Assembly (NCBI RefSeq): GCF_050699935.1
Contig: NZ_JBOHGB010000002.1
Location: 99,165 to 163,164, forward strand
DNA: 64,000 nucleotides
Reading direction: 5' to 3'
Source of the DNA: Actinophytocola sp050699935
GTDB taxonomy: Bacteria > Actinomycetota > Actinomycetes > Mycobacteriales > Pseudonocardiaceae
In this document: piece by piece, positions 1-8,809 of the stretch
How the letters are laid out: every line of letters starts with the position of its first letter
How positions within the stretch are numbered: the stretch's first letter is position 1
Notes under the pieces: generated by a model
Told to the model about the DNA's origin: nothing
Database searches by the model: none
Seen by the model: only the letters and a program-made list of their open reading frames with translations
Made by a program: the position numbers and the translations under genes

Positions 1-1137
1 AACCAGGCACCCGCGCTCGAGCGGATCGCGGCGGATTTCGAGGAGGCCAACCCCGACATCACGGTGGACATCCAGGTCACGCCGTTCGAGCAGTACTTCA
101 CCAAGCTTCAGGCAGCCGCGGGAGGAGGCGAGGCGCCGGACGTGTTCTGGATGAACGGGCCCAACTTCCAGCTGTACGCCTCGAACGGCGTCATCGCACC
201 GATCTCGGCCCAGGTAAAGGACGACGACCTGGACACGAGTGTCTTCCCCGAGGCGCTGACCGACCTGTACTCCTTGGACGGCGAGCTGTACGGACTGCCG
301 AAGGACTACGACACGATCGGTCTCTGGTACAACAAGACTCTCTTCGACGCCGCTGGCGTCGACTATCCCGACGAGAGTTGGACCTGGGCCGACCTCCAGG
401 ACGCCGCCGCCACGCTCTCCGACAAGAAGACCGGCACCTTCGGAATCACCGCCGCACTCGAAGGCCAACAGGACTACTACAACACCATCTTCCAGGCGGG
501 TGGCCACGTTGTCTCCGAGGACGGGACCGGCTCCGGGTACGACGACCCGGCGACCGTCGATGGACTGCGCTTCTGGACGGACCTGATCGAGTCCGGCTCT
601 TCGCCATCGCTGCAGCAGATGACGGACACCCTGCCGCTGCAATGGTTCGAGTCGGGAAAGACGGCGATGTTCTACGGCGGTTCATGGAACGTCGCCGAGT
701 TCAAGAACAACGACTACACCAGGGACAAGGTCGACGTAGCTCCGCTTCCCCAGGGCAAGGAACGCGCCGTGGTCATCCACGGGCTGGCGAATGTGATCAG
801 CGCGAACACCGACCACGCCGACGCGGCATGGAAGTTCGTCAAGTACCTCGGGTCCGAGGAGGCCGCGAGGACCCAGGCCGAAACGGGCACCGTGATCCCC
901 GCCTACGCCGGCACACAGCAGGCTTGGGTGGACGCCTCACCTGACTACGACCTGCAGGTGTTCCTCGACGCGACGGGCTACGCGAAACCGCTGCCGGTCT
1001 CGAGCAACACGGCGGCGTGGAACGCGGCGGAGGCGAAATACCTGACGGAAGCCTGGGCTGGTCGCACTGACGTCGCCGTGGCCGCGGCCAAGCTCGCGGA
1101 TGCCATGAACGCGAACCTGGCCGACGAGGGGAACTAG
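1..1137 (+). CDS. Sugar ABC transporter substrate-binding protein, 5' end cut by the window
   Basis: This is the C-terminal 378 residues of a family 1 extracellular solute-binding protein, the periplasmic-side receptor of a carbohydrate ABC importer. The frame is open from base 1, so the signal peptide and lipobox lie upstream of the window. Visible family features are the early APALERIAADFEEANP segment, the APDVFWMNG strand and the GLPKDYDTIGLWYNK segment typical of maltose and multiple-sugar receptors. The first in-window GTG at 64 is internal and not a start. The stop at 1135-1137 lies 8 bases before the first permease, so the genes form an operon. The sugar cannot be read from the sequence; the kinase, isomerase and aldolase downstream suggest a monosaccharide or amino sugar. 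Confidence 0.9.
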   Translation, partial: NQAPALERIAADFEEANPDITVDIQVTPFEQYFTKLQAAAGGGEAPDVFWMNGPNFQLYASNGVIAPISAQVKDDDLDTSVFPEALTDLYSLDGELYGLPKDYDTIGLWYNKTLFDAAGVDYPDESWTWADLQDAAATLSDKKTGTFGITAALEGQQDYYNTIFQAGGHVVSEDGTGSGYDDPATVDGLRFWTDLIESGSSPSLQQMTDTLPLQWFESGKTAMFYGGSWNVAEFKNNDYTRDKVDVAPLPQGKERAVVIHGLANVISANTDHADAAWKFVKYLGSEEAARTQAETGTVIPAYAGTQQAWVDASPDYDLQVFLDATGYAKPLPVSSNTAAWNAAEAKYLTEAWAGRTDVAVAAAKLADAMNANLADEGN

Positions 1138-1145
1138 GCGAGGCG

Positions 1146-2102
1146 GTGACCACCAGACAGCGGGTCATCGCGGATGGCACAACGCCACCGGCTCCCGGTT
1201 CGTATCGGGGACCTCAGCGCCGGCGTTCGCGTTCCACGGATACCCGCTGGGCGTGGCTGATGATCTCCCCGCTGTTCATCGGTTTCATGATCTTCTACCT
1301 GTGGCCGATCGTCCAGACGCTGTACTTCAGCTTCACCGAGTGGGGCCCCTTCGGCGGGCACACCTGGAACGGGTTGGACAACTACGCTCGGCTGGTCGCG
1401 GACGAAGAGGTTCGCCAAGCCGTCTGGAACACCCTGCGCTACACGTTCTTCTCGCTGACAGGAATTCCCGTCGCCGTGGTCTTCGCCGCGATGCTCAATC
1501 AGAAGGGTGTGCGGGGAGTGGGCTTCTACCGGGCACTGTTCTTTCTCCCCGTGGTCACCCTTCCCGCCGCCGTGGCGATGGTGTGGCGCTACCTGCTCAA
1601 CGGCGACTTCGGCATCGTGAACTACCTGCTGACCCTCGTGGGCATCGATGGCCCGTCGTGGGTGGGGGACGGCCGTTACGCGCTCTACTCGCTCGTGGCC
1701 GTGGGTGTGTGGAGCTCTCTCGGCTACAACATCGTGATCCTGCTCGCGGGACTACAAACGATCCCGCGCGAACTCTACGAAGCCGGTGAGTTGGACGGCG
1801 CGGGGCGGGTCCGACAGTTCTTCTCGATCACGGTGCCGATGCTCAGCCCCAGCATCTTCTTCGTCAGTGTGCTGTCGGTGATCGGCGCGCTCCAGATGTT
1901 CGACCTGGTCTATGTCATGGTGGGCCGGACAAGTCCCGCGCTGCGGGACACCCAAACCATCATCTACCTCTTCTACGAGCGGGCTTTCGTACAGAACGAC
2001 CGCGGCTACGGCGCGGCCATCGTCCTGCTTCTGCTGGTGCTGGTGCTCTCCATGACGTTCCTGCAGTTCCGGCTCCAACGGCGGTGGGTGCACTATGCCT
2101 GA
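1146..2102 (+). CDS. Sugar ABC transporter permease, MalF/UgpA type
   Basis: The 318-residue protein is an integral membrane permease of a carbohydrate ABC importer. It has a charged cytoplasmic N-terminus of about 30 residues and then about six hydrophobic helices (the first near residues 36-58). The cytoplasmic EAA loop, which contacts the ATPase, is visible as YEAGELDGAGRVRQFF followed by ITVPMLSP. The GTG start at 1146 lies 8 bases after the binding-protein stop. It overlaps the second permease by 8 bases. No ATP-binding subunit is encoded here, so the importer probably uses a shared MsiK-like ATPase from elsewhere, as is common for actinomycete sugar importers; that last point is inference. 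Confidence 0.9.
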   Translation: MTTRQRVIADGTTPPAPGSYRGPQRRRSRSTDTRWAWLMISPLFIGFMIFYLWPIVQTLYFSFTEWGPFGGHTWNGLDNYARLVADEEVRQAVWNTLRYTFFSLTGIPVAVVFAAMLNQKGVRGVGFYRALFFLPVVTLPAAVAMVWRYLLNGDFGIVNYLLTLVGIDGPSWVGDGRYALYSLVAVGVWSSLGYNIVILLAGLQTIPRELYEAGELDGAGRVRQFFSITVPMLSPSIFFVSVLSVIGALQMFDLVYVMVGRTSPALRDTQTIIYLFYERAFVQNDRGYGAAIVLLLLVLVLSMTFLQFRLQRRWVHYA

Positions 2103-2970
2103 CGACGCTGTCATGGTTCCCGCACCGTCGCGCTCGACCACCGCCCCCCACCGTCCACGACAGACCGCGTGGTTGGTGACCGTCGCACTGGCGGCGTCCG
2201 GTCTCGCGATGGTGTCGCCGTTCGTCTGGGAGCTCCTCACGTCGTTGAAGTCCCTCGGTGAGGCGACGCGGGTGCCACCGGTCTTCGTCCCGGCACAGTG
2301 GAACTGGGAGAACTACAGCCGCGTCTTCACCGCCATTCCCTTCGGCCAGCAGTTCGTGAACACCGTCGTCATCACGGTGGTCCGCGTCGCCGGGCAGTTG
2401 TTGTTCTGTTCTCTCGCGGCGTATGCCTTCGCCCGGCTGCGGTTCCGCGGGAACAATCTTCTGTTCGGACTCTGCCTGTCGATCCTGATGGTCCCGCCGC
2501 AGCTCTACGTCATCCCGCAGTACCAGATCATGGCTTCCTGGGGATGGCTGAACACCTTGCAGGCACTCGCCGTTCCCGGTCTCTTCAGCGCCTTCGGTGT
2601 CTTCCTGCTGCGCCAGTTCTTCCTGGCGTTGCCACGCGACCTCGAGGACGCCGCGCGCATCGACGGCTGCAACCCGCTCCAGGTGTACTGGTACGTCATG
2701 CTGCCGCTGGTTCGGCCTGGCCTGATGGCACTGGGCGTGTTGACCACGATCTGGTCGTGGAACGAACTGCTGTGGCCCCTGATCGTCAACACGGACCCGG
2801 AGAAGATGACTCTTTCGGCAGGGCTCGCGTCACTGCAGGGCCAGCGGTTGACCGACTTCCCGGTTCTGATGGCCGGCGCGCTGCTGGCGTCGCTGCCGAT
2901 GATCATCCTGTTCTCCGTCCTCCAACGGCAGTTCATCGCAAGTATCGCCACGACCGGAATGAAGGGGTGA
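2095..2970 (+). CDS. Sugar ABC transporter permease, MalG/UgpE type
   Basis: This 291-residue protein is the second transmembrane subunit of the importer. It has about six membrane helices and a clear EAA loop (LEDAARIDGCNPLQVYWYV followed by MLPL). The start at 2095 overlaps the preceding permease by 8 bases, which indicates translational coupling and a heterodimeric permease. The C-terminal end (LFSVLQRQFIASIATTGMKG) is the classic MalG-like ending. The next gene starts 2 bases after its stop, behind an AAGGGG ribosome site inside the permease's own last codons. Confidence 0.92.
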   Translation: MPDDAVMVPAPSRSTTAPHRPRQTAWLVTVALAASGLAMVSPFVWELLTSLKSLGEATRVPPVFVPAQWNWENYSRVFTAIPFGQQFVNTVVITVVRVAGQLLFCSLAAYAFARLRFRGNNLLFGLCLSILMVPPQLYVIPQYQIMASWGWLNTLQALAVPGLFSAFGVFLLRQFFLALPRDLEDAARIDGCNPLQVYWYVMLPLVRPGLMALGVLTTIWSWNELLWPLIVNTDPEKMTLSAGLASLQGQRLTDFPVLMAGALLASLPMIILFSVLQRQFIASIATTGMKG

Positions 2971-2972
2971 AC

Positions 2973-4148
2973 ATGCGAGACGATCTGCGGATCGGCATCG
3001 TGGGCCTGGGACAGCGCAGCGTCCTGGCCGACCTCGTGCACCGGCCAGGCGCCGGTTCGGGTGTGACGGCCTGCGCGGATCCCGATCCCACCGCACGTGC
3101 TCGGGCCGAGGGGCGGTTCGGCTCCCGGACGCACATCTGCGACAGCTACCTGGCGCTGACGGACCGCGGGCTGGACGCCGTCATCGTCACGACCCCGGAC
3201 CACACGCACGAGGACATCATCGTGGACTTCCTCGAAGCCGGGATCGCGGTGTTCGCCGAGAAACCCCTGGCGACGAGCACCGAGGCCTGCGACCACATCC
3301 TCGACGTCGCCCGGCGCACCCGAACCCGCCTGTACGTCGGCCACAACATGCGGCACCTGCCCGTTGTGACGACGATGCGCGAGCTGATCGTCCAGGGAGC
3401 GATCGGCGACGTTCAAGCGGTCTGGTGCAGGCATTTCGTGGGGGACGGCGGGGACTACTACTTCCACGACTGGCATGCGGACCGGTCCAAGACCACCGGT
3501 CTTCTCCTGCAGAAGGGTGCACACGACATCGACGTCATCCACTGGCTGAGTGGCTCCGTGAGCCGAAGCGTCACCGCGCTGGGTGGGCTGATGGTCTACG
3601 GGGGCATCACCGACCGCGCCCACCGACCTGGACAGTCCGTGCAGGACTGGTACGACCGCGAGAACAACTGGCCACCGAGGAGCCTGCGCGGGCTGAACCC
3701 GGTGATCGACGTGGAAGACCTGTCGATGATGCTGATGCGACTGGAAAACGGGACTTTCGCGAGCTATCAGCAGTGTCACTTCACCCCTGACTACTGGCGC
3801 AACTACACGGTCATCGGCACCGAGGGCCGGCTGGAGAACTTCGGCGACGAAGTCGGCGCGCGAGTCGAGGTGTGGTCCAGACGATCGGGCTATCGCGCCA
3901 CCGGTGACAGATCCGTCGCCGTGGTGGACACCGCGGGCGGCCACGGCGGCGCCGACGTCAGGATCATGTCCGAGTTCCTCGGGTTCGTTCGCGACGGTGG
4001 TCCGACGCTGACGTCGCCGGTCGCGGCCCGCGACGCGGTGGCGGCGGGTTGCGCCGCCACCGCATCCCTGCGCGCCGGCGGATCCCCCGCGACGGTAAGG
4101 CCGACTCCTCCCGAGGTGGCCGAATGGTTCGCCGATGGCCAGGCGTAG
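2973..4148 (+). CDS. Gfo/Idh/MocA family NAD(P)-dependent oxidoreductase
   Basis: This 391-residue protein starts at ATG 2973, next to AAGGGG. A longer reading frame exists upstream but runs inside the permease, so I rejected it. The N-terminal Rossmann fold carries GIVGLGQRS (residues 8-16) and the family EKP motif is at residues 96-98. A GAHDIDVIHWL segment in the C-terminal domain contains the expected histidine. The family oxidises or epimerises sugars and inositols, and some members hydrolyse glycosides by an NAD-dependent mechanism. Its position between the importer and the isomerase suggests the first chemical step on the imported sugar. No glycoside hydrolase is visible, so a hydrolase-like GH109/GH188-type activity is possible but unproven. 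Confidence 0.88.
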   Translation: MRDDLRIGIVGLGQRSVLADLVHRPGAGSGVTACADPDPTARARAEGRFGSRTHICDSYLALTDRGLDAVIVTTPDHTHEDIIVDFLEAGIAVFAEKPLATSTEACDHILDVARRTRTRLYVGHNMRHLPVVTTMRELIVQGAIGDVQAVWCRHFVGDGGDYYFHDWHADRSKTTGLLLQKGAHDIDVIHWLSGSVSRSVTALGGLMVYGGITDRAHRPGQSVQDWYDRENNWPPRSLRGLNPVIDVEDLSMMLMRLENGTFASYQQCHFTPDYWRNYTVIGTEGRLENFGDEVGARVEVWSRRSGYRATGDRSVAVVDTAGGHGGADVRIMSEFLGFVRDGGPTLTSPVAARDAVAAGCAATASLRAGGSPATVRPTPPEVAEWFADGQA

Positions 4149-4234
4149 TGCCACCGGCGGACAGCCCGCAAGCGCGATCCGCCCGTGCGTCTCACGCATC
4201 GCACCGCAGTTCACGTAGAAAGAGATCGCCACAT

Positions 4235-5134
4235 ATGTCGCATGTGTTGGAAGAGATCGTCAGCCAGCCGGACTGCTGGGCCCGGGCCGTGCCTCTTTCG
4301 CGGAGCGAGGGTCGTCTCCTGCCGGTCCGCGGCGAGCGGGTGGCGGTCATCGGCTGCGGAACGTCGTTGTTCATGGGCCAGGCCTACGCCGTCCTGCGCG
4401 AGTCGGCCGGGCAAGGACTGACCGACGCCTTCCCCGCCTCTGAGTTCCCCAGGGGACGTCAGTACGACAAGTTGCTGGCGGTCAGCAGGTCGGGCACCAC
4501 CACCGAGGTGCTCGACGTGCTGGACGAGGTACGGGGACGGCTCTCGACGACGGCCATCACGGCGGGCGCGTCCACCCCGATCCACGAGCACGCCGACCAG
4601 GTGGTCGCGGTCGAGTTCGCCGACGAGGAGTCAACGGTCCAGACGCGGTTCGCCACGACCACCCTCGCTCTGCTGCGCGCTCACCTCGGCCACGATCTCG
4701 TTCCGCTGATCGCGGATGCGCGGCGAGCCCTGGACGCCGCCCTCCCGGTGGGCCATGAGGACCGTCGACAGTTCACCTTTCTCGGTCGAGGGTGGACGGT
4801 CGGGCTGGCGCACGAAGCCGCTCTGAAGATGCGGGAGGCGGCGCTGGCCTGGGCGGAGTCCTACCCGGCGATGGAGTACCGCCATGGGCCGATCAGCATC
4901 AGTGACGAGCACGGTGTCGTCTGGTCGCTCGGCGCGGCACCTCCCGGCCTCGCCGCGGAGGTGGCCGCGACGGCCGCGCTGTTCGTGGAGCCCACCCTGG
5001 ACCCGATGGCAGAGCTCATCCGGTGCCAACGCCTGGCGGTGTCACTCGCGGTGGAGCGCGGGCTCGACCCGGATCGGCCCAGACACCTGTCTCGAGCCGT
5101 GATCCTGGGGTCGAACGCACTTCAGACGCCGTGA
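4235..5134 (+). CDS. SIS-domain sugar isomerase (AgaS/GlmS-isomerase-like)
   Basis: This 299-residue protein has two SIS domains of the type found in the isomerase half of GlmS and in AgaS or FrlB. Visible motifs are VIGCGTSLFMGQAY (residues 37-50), the SRSGTTTEVLDVL phosphosugar loop, and the C-terminal MREAALAWAESYPAMEYRHG segment typical of the family. I chose ATG 4235, preceded by GAAAGAG, rather than the upstream in-frame extension, which lies in the 3' end of the oxidoreductase gene. Its stop overlaps the ROK kinase start (GTGA). The likely role is aldose/ketose or deaminating isomerisation of a sugar or sugar phosphate before aldol cleavage. Confidence 0.82.
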   Translation: MSHVLEEIVSQPDCWARAVPLSRSEGRLLPVRGERVAVIGCGTSLFMGQAYAVLRESAGQGLTDAFPASEFPRGRQYDKLLAVSRSGTTTEVLDVLDEVRGRLSTTAITAGASTPIHEHADQVVAVEFADEESTVQTRFATTTLALLRAHLGHDLVPLIADARRALDAALPVGHEDRRQFTFLGRGWTVGLAHEAALKMREAALAWAESYPAMEYRHGPISISDEHGVVWSLGAAPPGLAAEVAATAALFVEPTLDPMAELIRCQRLAVSLAVERGLDPDRPRHLSRAVILGSNALQTP

Positions 5135-6063
5135 CCACGACACCGTGTGTACTCGCACTCGACGTTGGCGGGACGTTCATGAAGGGCGCCGTGGTCGGCC
5201 GGGAGGGTGTGATCCGGCACGAGATGCGTGCTCCGACACCACAGCGGGTGTCCGTGGGACAAGGGCTCGACGAGATCGCTGGGCAGCTGCGGTCCATGCT
5301 TGAGCTCGCTCGGGATCTCCAGCTCGAGGTCGTCGGTGTGTGTGTTGCGGTGCCGGGGATCGTCGACGAGGCGAGCGGCACCATTCGCTATGCCGCAAGC
5401 CTCGGGTGGCCGGAAGTCCCGGTCTCTCAAGAGCTCTCGTCGCGCCTCGACCGCCAGGTGCTGATTGCCCACGACGTCAGGGCTGGCGGTCTCGCGGAAA
5501 GCCGAGTCGGGGCGTCGGTGGGAGTGCGCGACTCCCTCTTCGTTGCCGTGGGCACGGGTATCTCCGCTGCCCTCGTGGTGGATGGGTCACCCGTGTCGGC
5601 TGGTGGGATGGCCGGAGAGATCGGGCACGTCACCGTACCCGACCAGGCAACAACCTGCGTGTGCGGACGCCATGGCTGTCTCGAGTCGGTCGCGTCCGCG
5701 TCGGCCATCGCTCGTGCCTACGGAGACCTCAGCGGGACCGAGGTCGCGGGAGCGGTCGAGGTCGCTGATCGGGTGAGGGCGGGCGACCCGACCGCCGCAG
5801 CGGTGTGGGAGCGCGCGACCGATGCGCTCGGCGCCGTGCTCGCCTCCTGTGCGGCGGTTCTCGGCAGCCAGGTCGTCGTGGTTGGTGGTGGGCTGTCCCG
5901 TGCCGGGCCGTTGCTGGTGGAACCGTTGACGAGGCGCCTGATCGACCGCATGGGCGCAGCGCCCGCGCCGCGCGTCGTCAGCGCTGTCCTGGGAGATGCG
6001 GCCGGCTGCCTGGGCGCGGCCATGCTGGCCTGGCGGTCGACGGACGCGCGCACGCATGCGTGA
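5131..6063 (+). CDS. ROK family sugar kinase
   Basis: This 310-residue protein has the ROK layout. The N-terminal LALDVGGTFMKGAVV is the phosphate-binding loop, and the zinc motif CVCGRHGCLE near residue 175 follows the family CxCGxxGCxE pattern. A C-terminal VVVVGGGLSRAGPLL completes the ATPase fold. There is no N-terminal helix-turn-helix, so it is a kinase and not a ROK repressor. The GTG start at 5131 overlaps the isomerase stop. In context it should phosphorylate the hexose or ketose that the aldolase at 7080 then cleaves. Confidence 0.88.
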   Translation: MTTTPCVLALDVGGTFMKGAVVGREGVIRHEMRAPTPQRVSVGQGLDEIAGQLRSMLELARDLQLEVVGVCVAVPGIVDEASGTIRYAASLGWPEVPVSQELSSRLDRQVLIAHDVRAGGLAESRVGASVGVRDSLFVAVGTGISAALVVDGSPVSAGGMAGEIGHVTVPDQATTCVCGRHGCLESVASASAIARAYGDLSGTEVAGAVEVADRVRAGDPTAAAVWERATDALGAVLASCAAVLGSQVVVVGGGLSRAGPLLVEPLTRRLIDRMGAAPAPRVVSAVLGDAAGCLGAAMLAWRSTDARTHA

Positions 6064-6070
6064 CCGCAGT

Positions 6071-6886
6071 TCACACCACGGTGACGTCGACCCCGGCGCC
6101 GCGTACCGCGTCAAGTGCCGCGCTGTCCGCGGTGTCATCGGTGATCAGCTCGTCGACGTCGTCCAACGCCGCGATGCGAGCCAGGCGCACGCGGCCGACC
6201 TTCGACCCGTCCGCGACCACGATCGTCCGTCGTGCCCGGCTGATGAGCGCCGCATTGGTCTGCGCCTCGACTTCGTCGTGGGTCGTCAGACCGCCATCGG
6301 CGCTGATCCCGTCGGTGCCGACGATCGCAATCCCCACGTTGAGCCCTCCGAGGGTGTGCTCGGCCCACGGGCCCACCAACTCAAAGGACTGCTGGCGACT
6401 CCTGCCGCCGGTGACCACGAGCTTGACCTGGGGACGTATCGCGAGCTCAAAGGCGATGTTCAAGGCATTCGTGATGACCGTGAGGTCAACCCGGTCGACG
6501 AGCAGGCGGGCGACCTCGCTGGTCGTGGTTCCCCCGGTGAGCCCGACGGCGATCGGACCATCGGGGATGCGTCGGCACGCCTCCGCGGCAATGCGCAGCT
6601 TCTGCTCCTTGTGCTGCGCGTCGCGATAGCGCACCGGCAGCTCGTGGGATATCCCCTGCGCCAACACTCCGCCGTGGGTACGGGTGACGAGTCGTTGCTC
6701 GTTCAGAACCTGCAGGTCGCGCCGCAGGGTGGCCTGCGAGACCCCGAACGATTCCGCCAACTCGGCAACCCCGAGGGACTGATCCGCGGAAAGTCGCTCG
6801 AGGATGGCCGATATGCGATCCGCACGCCGCAGCCGGGTCGTTGGCGCATCCGACGCCCCCGTTCCCGAACCAGAACCCTGCCCCAT
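6071..6886 (-). CDS. DeoR family transcriptional repressor
   Basis: This 271-residue regulator has an N-terminal DeoR helix-turn-helix (LGVAELAESFGVSQATLRRD, roughly residues 38-57) and a C-terminal sugar-phosphate-binding DeoRC domain (GLTGGTTTSEVARLL and IVGTDGISADGG segments). The frame continues upstream, but ATG 6886 is preceded by AGAGGAG at the right distance and the upstream residues have no regulator character, so this start is preferred. It lies between the ROK gene, whose stop is 7 bases from its own, and the divergent aldolase. It most likely senses a phosphorylated intermediate of this pathway and controls both directions. Confidence 0.9.
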   Translation of the reverse strand: MGQGSGSGTGASDAPTTRLRRADRISAILERLSADQSLGVAELAESFGVSQATLRRDLQVLNEQRLVTRTHGGVLAQGISHELPVRYRDAQHKEQKLRIAAEACRRIPDGPIAVGLTGGTTTSEVARLLVDRVDLTVITNALNIAFELAIRPQVKLVVTGGRSRQQSFELVGPWAEHTLGGLNVGIAIVGTDGISADGGLTTHDEVEAQTNAALISRARRTIVVADGSKVGRVRLARIAALDDVDELITDDTADSAALDAVRGAGVDVTVV

Positions 6887-6950
6887 TGCCCGGCACTCCT
6901 CTCCACACCGCGAGTGACCCGTCGTTGGACAAGCAACGCACACAAATGCT

Positions 6951-6985
6951 GCGCGTTCATGCAGAAGGATAGCGCATTCATGCGC
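6951..6985. promoter_or_regulatory. Candidate DeoR operator: two direct repeats 21 bp apart
   Basis: In the divergent intergenic region GCGCGTTCATGCAG (6951-6964) is followed by GCGCATTCATGCGC (6972-6985). The repeats share CGC(G/A)TTCATGC and are separated by two helical turns. Direct repeats are usual for DeoR-family operators. The link to the adjacent repressor is inference from position. Confidence 0.5.
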
Positions 6986-7079
6986 GAATTTGCGAGACGC
7001 GTCGCGCTGTGCGCATCCCGCCATCCGGTCCGGCGCTCGACATGCCCGGATCATCCACTCACCATTCTGGAGGGGACCC

Positions 7080-7916
7080 ATGCCGTTGGAGCTCACCGGG
7101 AAGGTCGTGAAACGGGCGGAAGAAGCCGGGCGCGGAATCGGTGCGTTCAACGCAATCTGTGTCGAGCACGCGGAGGCGATCGCCACCGGCGCCGAGGCGG
7201 CCGGGCGTCCGGCCATCATCCAGATCAGCGAGAACGCCGTGCGTTTTCACGGTGGCCGGTTGGGGCCGATCGCGGCCGCGTGCTCGGCGGTGGCTCGCGC
7301 ATCCAGCGCCGACCTCGCATTGCACCTGGATCACGTCGAGAGCCCGGAGCTGCTCCGGGAAGCCGGAGAGCACGCCTTCGGATCTGTCATGGTCGACGCG
7401 AGCAAACTGCCGTACGCCGCCAACATCGAGTTCACCCGCGAGGCCGTCCGATGGGCGCATGCCCGCGGTCTGTGGGTCGAAGCGGAGCTCGGCGAGGTGG
7501 GAGGCAAGGACGGCGTCCACGCTCCGGGGGTGCGCACCGACCCTCACGAGGCCGAACAGTTCGTCGCGGCAACCGGTGTCGACGCCCTCGCGGTAGCAGT
7601 GGGTAGTGCCCACGCCATGACCACTCGCACCGCTGTAGTGGACGTCGACCTGATCCGACGTCTCCGCTCCGCCGTCCCGCGGCCGCTGGTGCTGCACGGA
7701 TCCTCGGGCGTCCCGGACGCATCCTTGAGGAATGCGGTGGCCGCGGGAATCGTGAAAGTGAACATCGGAACCGCTCTCAACGTCGCGTTCACTGCGGCGG
7801 TACGACAGCAACTGTCCTCCGAGTCGGACATCATCGACCCGCGTCGCTACCTCGGCCCGGCCCGCGAGGCGATGGTCGAGGTCGTGGCCGCATCGTTGCT
7901 CGTACTCTCGTCCTGA
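7080..7916 (+). CDS. Class II (zinc) ketose-bisphosphate aldolase family protein
   Basis: This 278-residue protein matches the FbaA/GatY/KbaY class II aldolase fold. The LHLDHVES motif (residues 81-88) supplies the catalytic Asp84 and zinc ligand His85. GSAHAM supplies His178 and LHGSSG supplies His206. NIGT near the C-terminus is the phosphate-binding end. ATG 7080 follows GGAGGGG. The upstream in-frame extension from 6990 runs through the regulator's promoter region and was rejected. The expected reaction is reversible cleavage of a ketose 1-phosphate or 1,6-bisphosphate to a triose phosphate and an aldehyde. It is transcribed divergently from the DeoR gene. Confidence 0.88.
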   Translation: MPLELTGKVVKRAEEAGRGIGAFNAICVEHAEAIATGAEAAGRPAIIQISENAVRFHGGRLGPIAAACSAVARASSADLALHLDHVESPELLREAGEHAFGSVMVDASKLPYAANIEFTREAVRWAHARGLWVEAELGEVGGKDGVHAPGVRTDPHEAEQFVAATGVDALAVAVGSAHAMTTRTAVVDVDLIRRLRSAVPRPLVLHGSSGVPDASLRNAVAAGIVKVNIGTALNVAFTAAVRQQLSSESDIIDPRRYLGPAREAMVEVVAASLLVLSS

Positions 7917-7917
7917 A

Positions 7918-8367
7918 TGGGGCCACACCGACCCCAGCCTCCGACGCCACGCCCTCAAGGCCGTCTCGGAATGGATCTGGTCACCCGAACCCGTGCACGA
8001 GATAATGGTCGACCTCGACACCTTCATCCAAACCCAGGAGGTCGGCGGGCATCGCTTCGGCTCCCGCAGCGCCACCGGAGCCAACACCCGCCACCCGCAC
8101 ACCAAACTCCGCGAGCTGTGCGGCCGGCGGATGTACGGCAAGACCCGCAAGGGAAGTACCTACTACCTGTGCGCCCCGACGAAGGGATACATCCCGCCCG
8201 GCCATCCCCGACCCGGAGCGTTCTTCCTCCGCGAAGACATCGTGATCGACCGGCTCAACGCCTTCCTCTCCGACCACGTTTTCGGCGCCTTTCGTCGCCA
8301 GCTGCTCGACGGCCACGTCCGTAGCCTCGACATGGCCGTCCAACAGGTACGCGAACAACAGGTCACC
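7918..8367 (+). pseudogene. Serine recombinase remnant (C-terminal part)
   Basis: The reading frame has no start and begins directly after the aldolase stop. It shows the C-terminal part of a large serine recombinase: EWIWSPEPVHEIMVDLDTF, HRFGSRSATGANTRHPHTK, the zinc-ribbon half CGRRMYGKTRK with TYYLC, and VIDRLNAFLSDHVFG. The catalytic N-terminal domain is missing, and residues before CGRRM look shortened. It runs in frame into a piece of an acyl-CoA synthetase, so it is a deletion junction and not a real fusion protein. It marks a former integrated element next to the sugar cluster. Confidence 0.7.
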
Positions 8368-8809
8368 GAGCGGCTCGGCAGCGTCGGGCCACACGTGCCG
8401 AACGTGGACGTAGCGATCGTCGACGATGCCGGTAACGCCGTGCCGGACGGCTCGCCGGGCGAGATCCTTGCGCGTACTCCCTGGCGGATGGACCGCTACC
8501 TCACGCGGGCGGGCGGCGAGCCACCGTTCGACGCACGCGGCTACTTCCGAACCGGGGACGTGCGCCGGGCCGCGGTGTTCGCCGTGCCGGACCCGCGCTG
8601 GGGCGAAGCGGTGCTGGCCGTGGTGCACGGCGAGAACCTCGACGAGGAGACCGTGCTGCGCTGGTGTTCCGGCCACCTCGGCAGGTACAAGCAACCCCAA
8701 GCGGATCGTGGTGCTACCCGACCCGTTGCCCCAGACCGCCGCGGGCAAGATCGACAAACGGCGGCTCCGAACATGGTCGCTGACGACGACGCCGGGAGGG
8801 CACCAGTGA
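8368..8809 (+). pseudogene. AMP-dependent acyl-CoA synthetase remnant, deleted and frameshifted
   Basis: In one frame the segment reads VDVAIVDDAGN, GEILARTPW and GYFRTGDV, then jumps to AAVFAVPDPRWGEAVLAVV. These are blocks of an ANL-family ligase, but the stretch between the GYFRTGDV motif and the C-terminal domain is missing. Near 8700 the frame slips by one base and continues as KRIVVLPDPLPQTAAGKIDK, which contains the family PxTxxGKxxK catalytic lysine. The stop at 8807-8809 overlaps the GTG of the MaoC remnant, so these were once coupled genes of a CoA-ester pathway. Confidence 0.75.

Noticed and set aside
2298..2972. Long upstream extension of the Gfo/Idh/MocA frame
   Set aside because: It overlaps the MalG-type permease in another frame and has arginine-rich nonsense composition.
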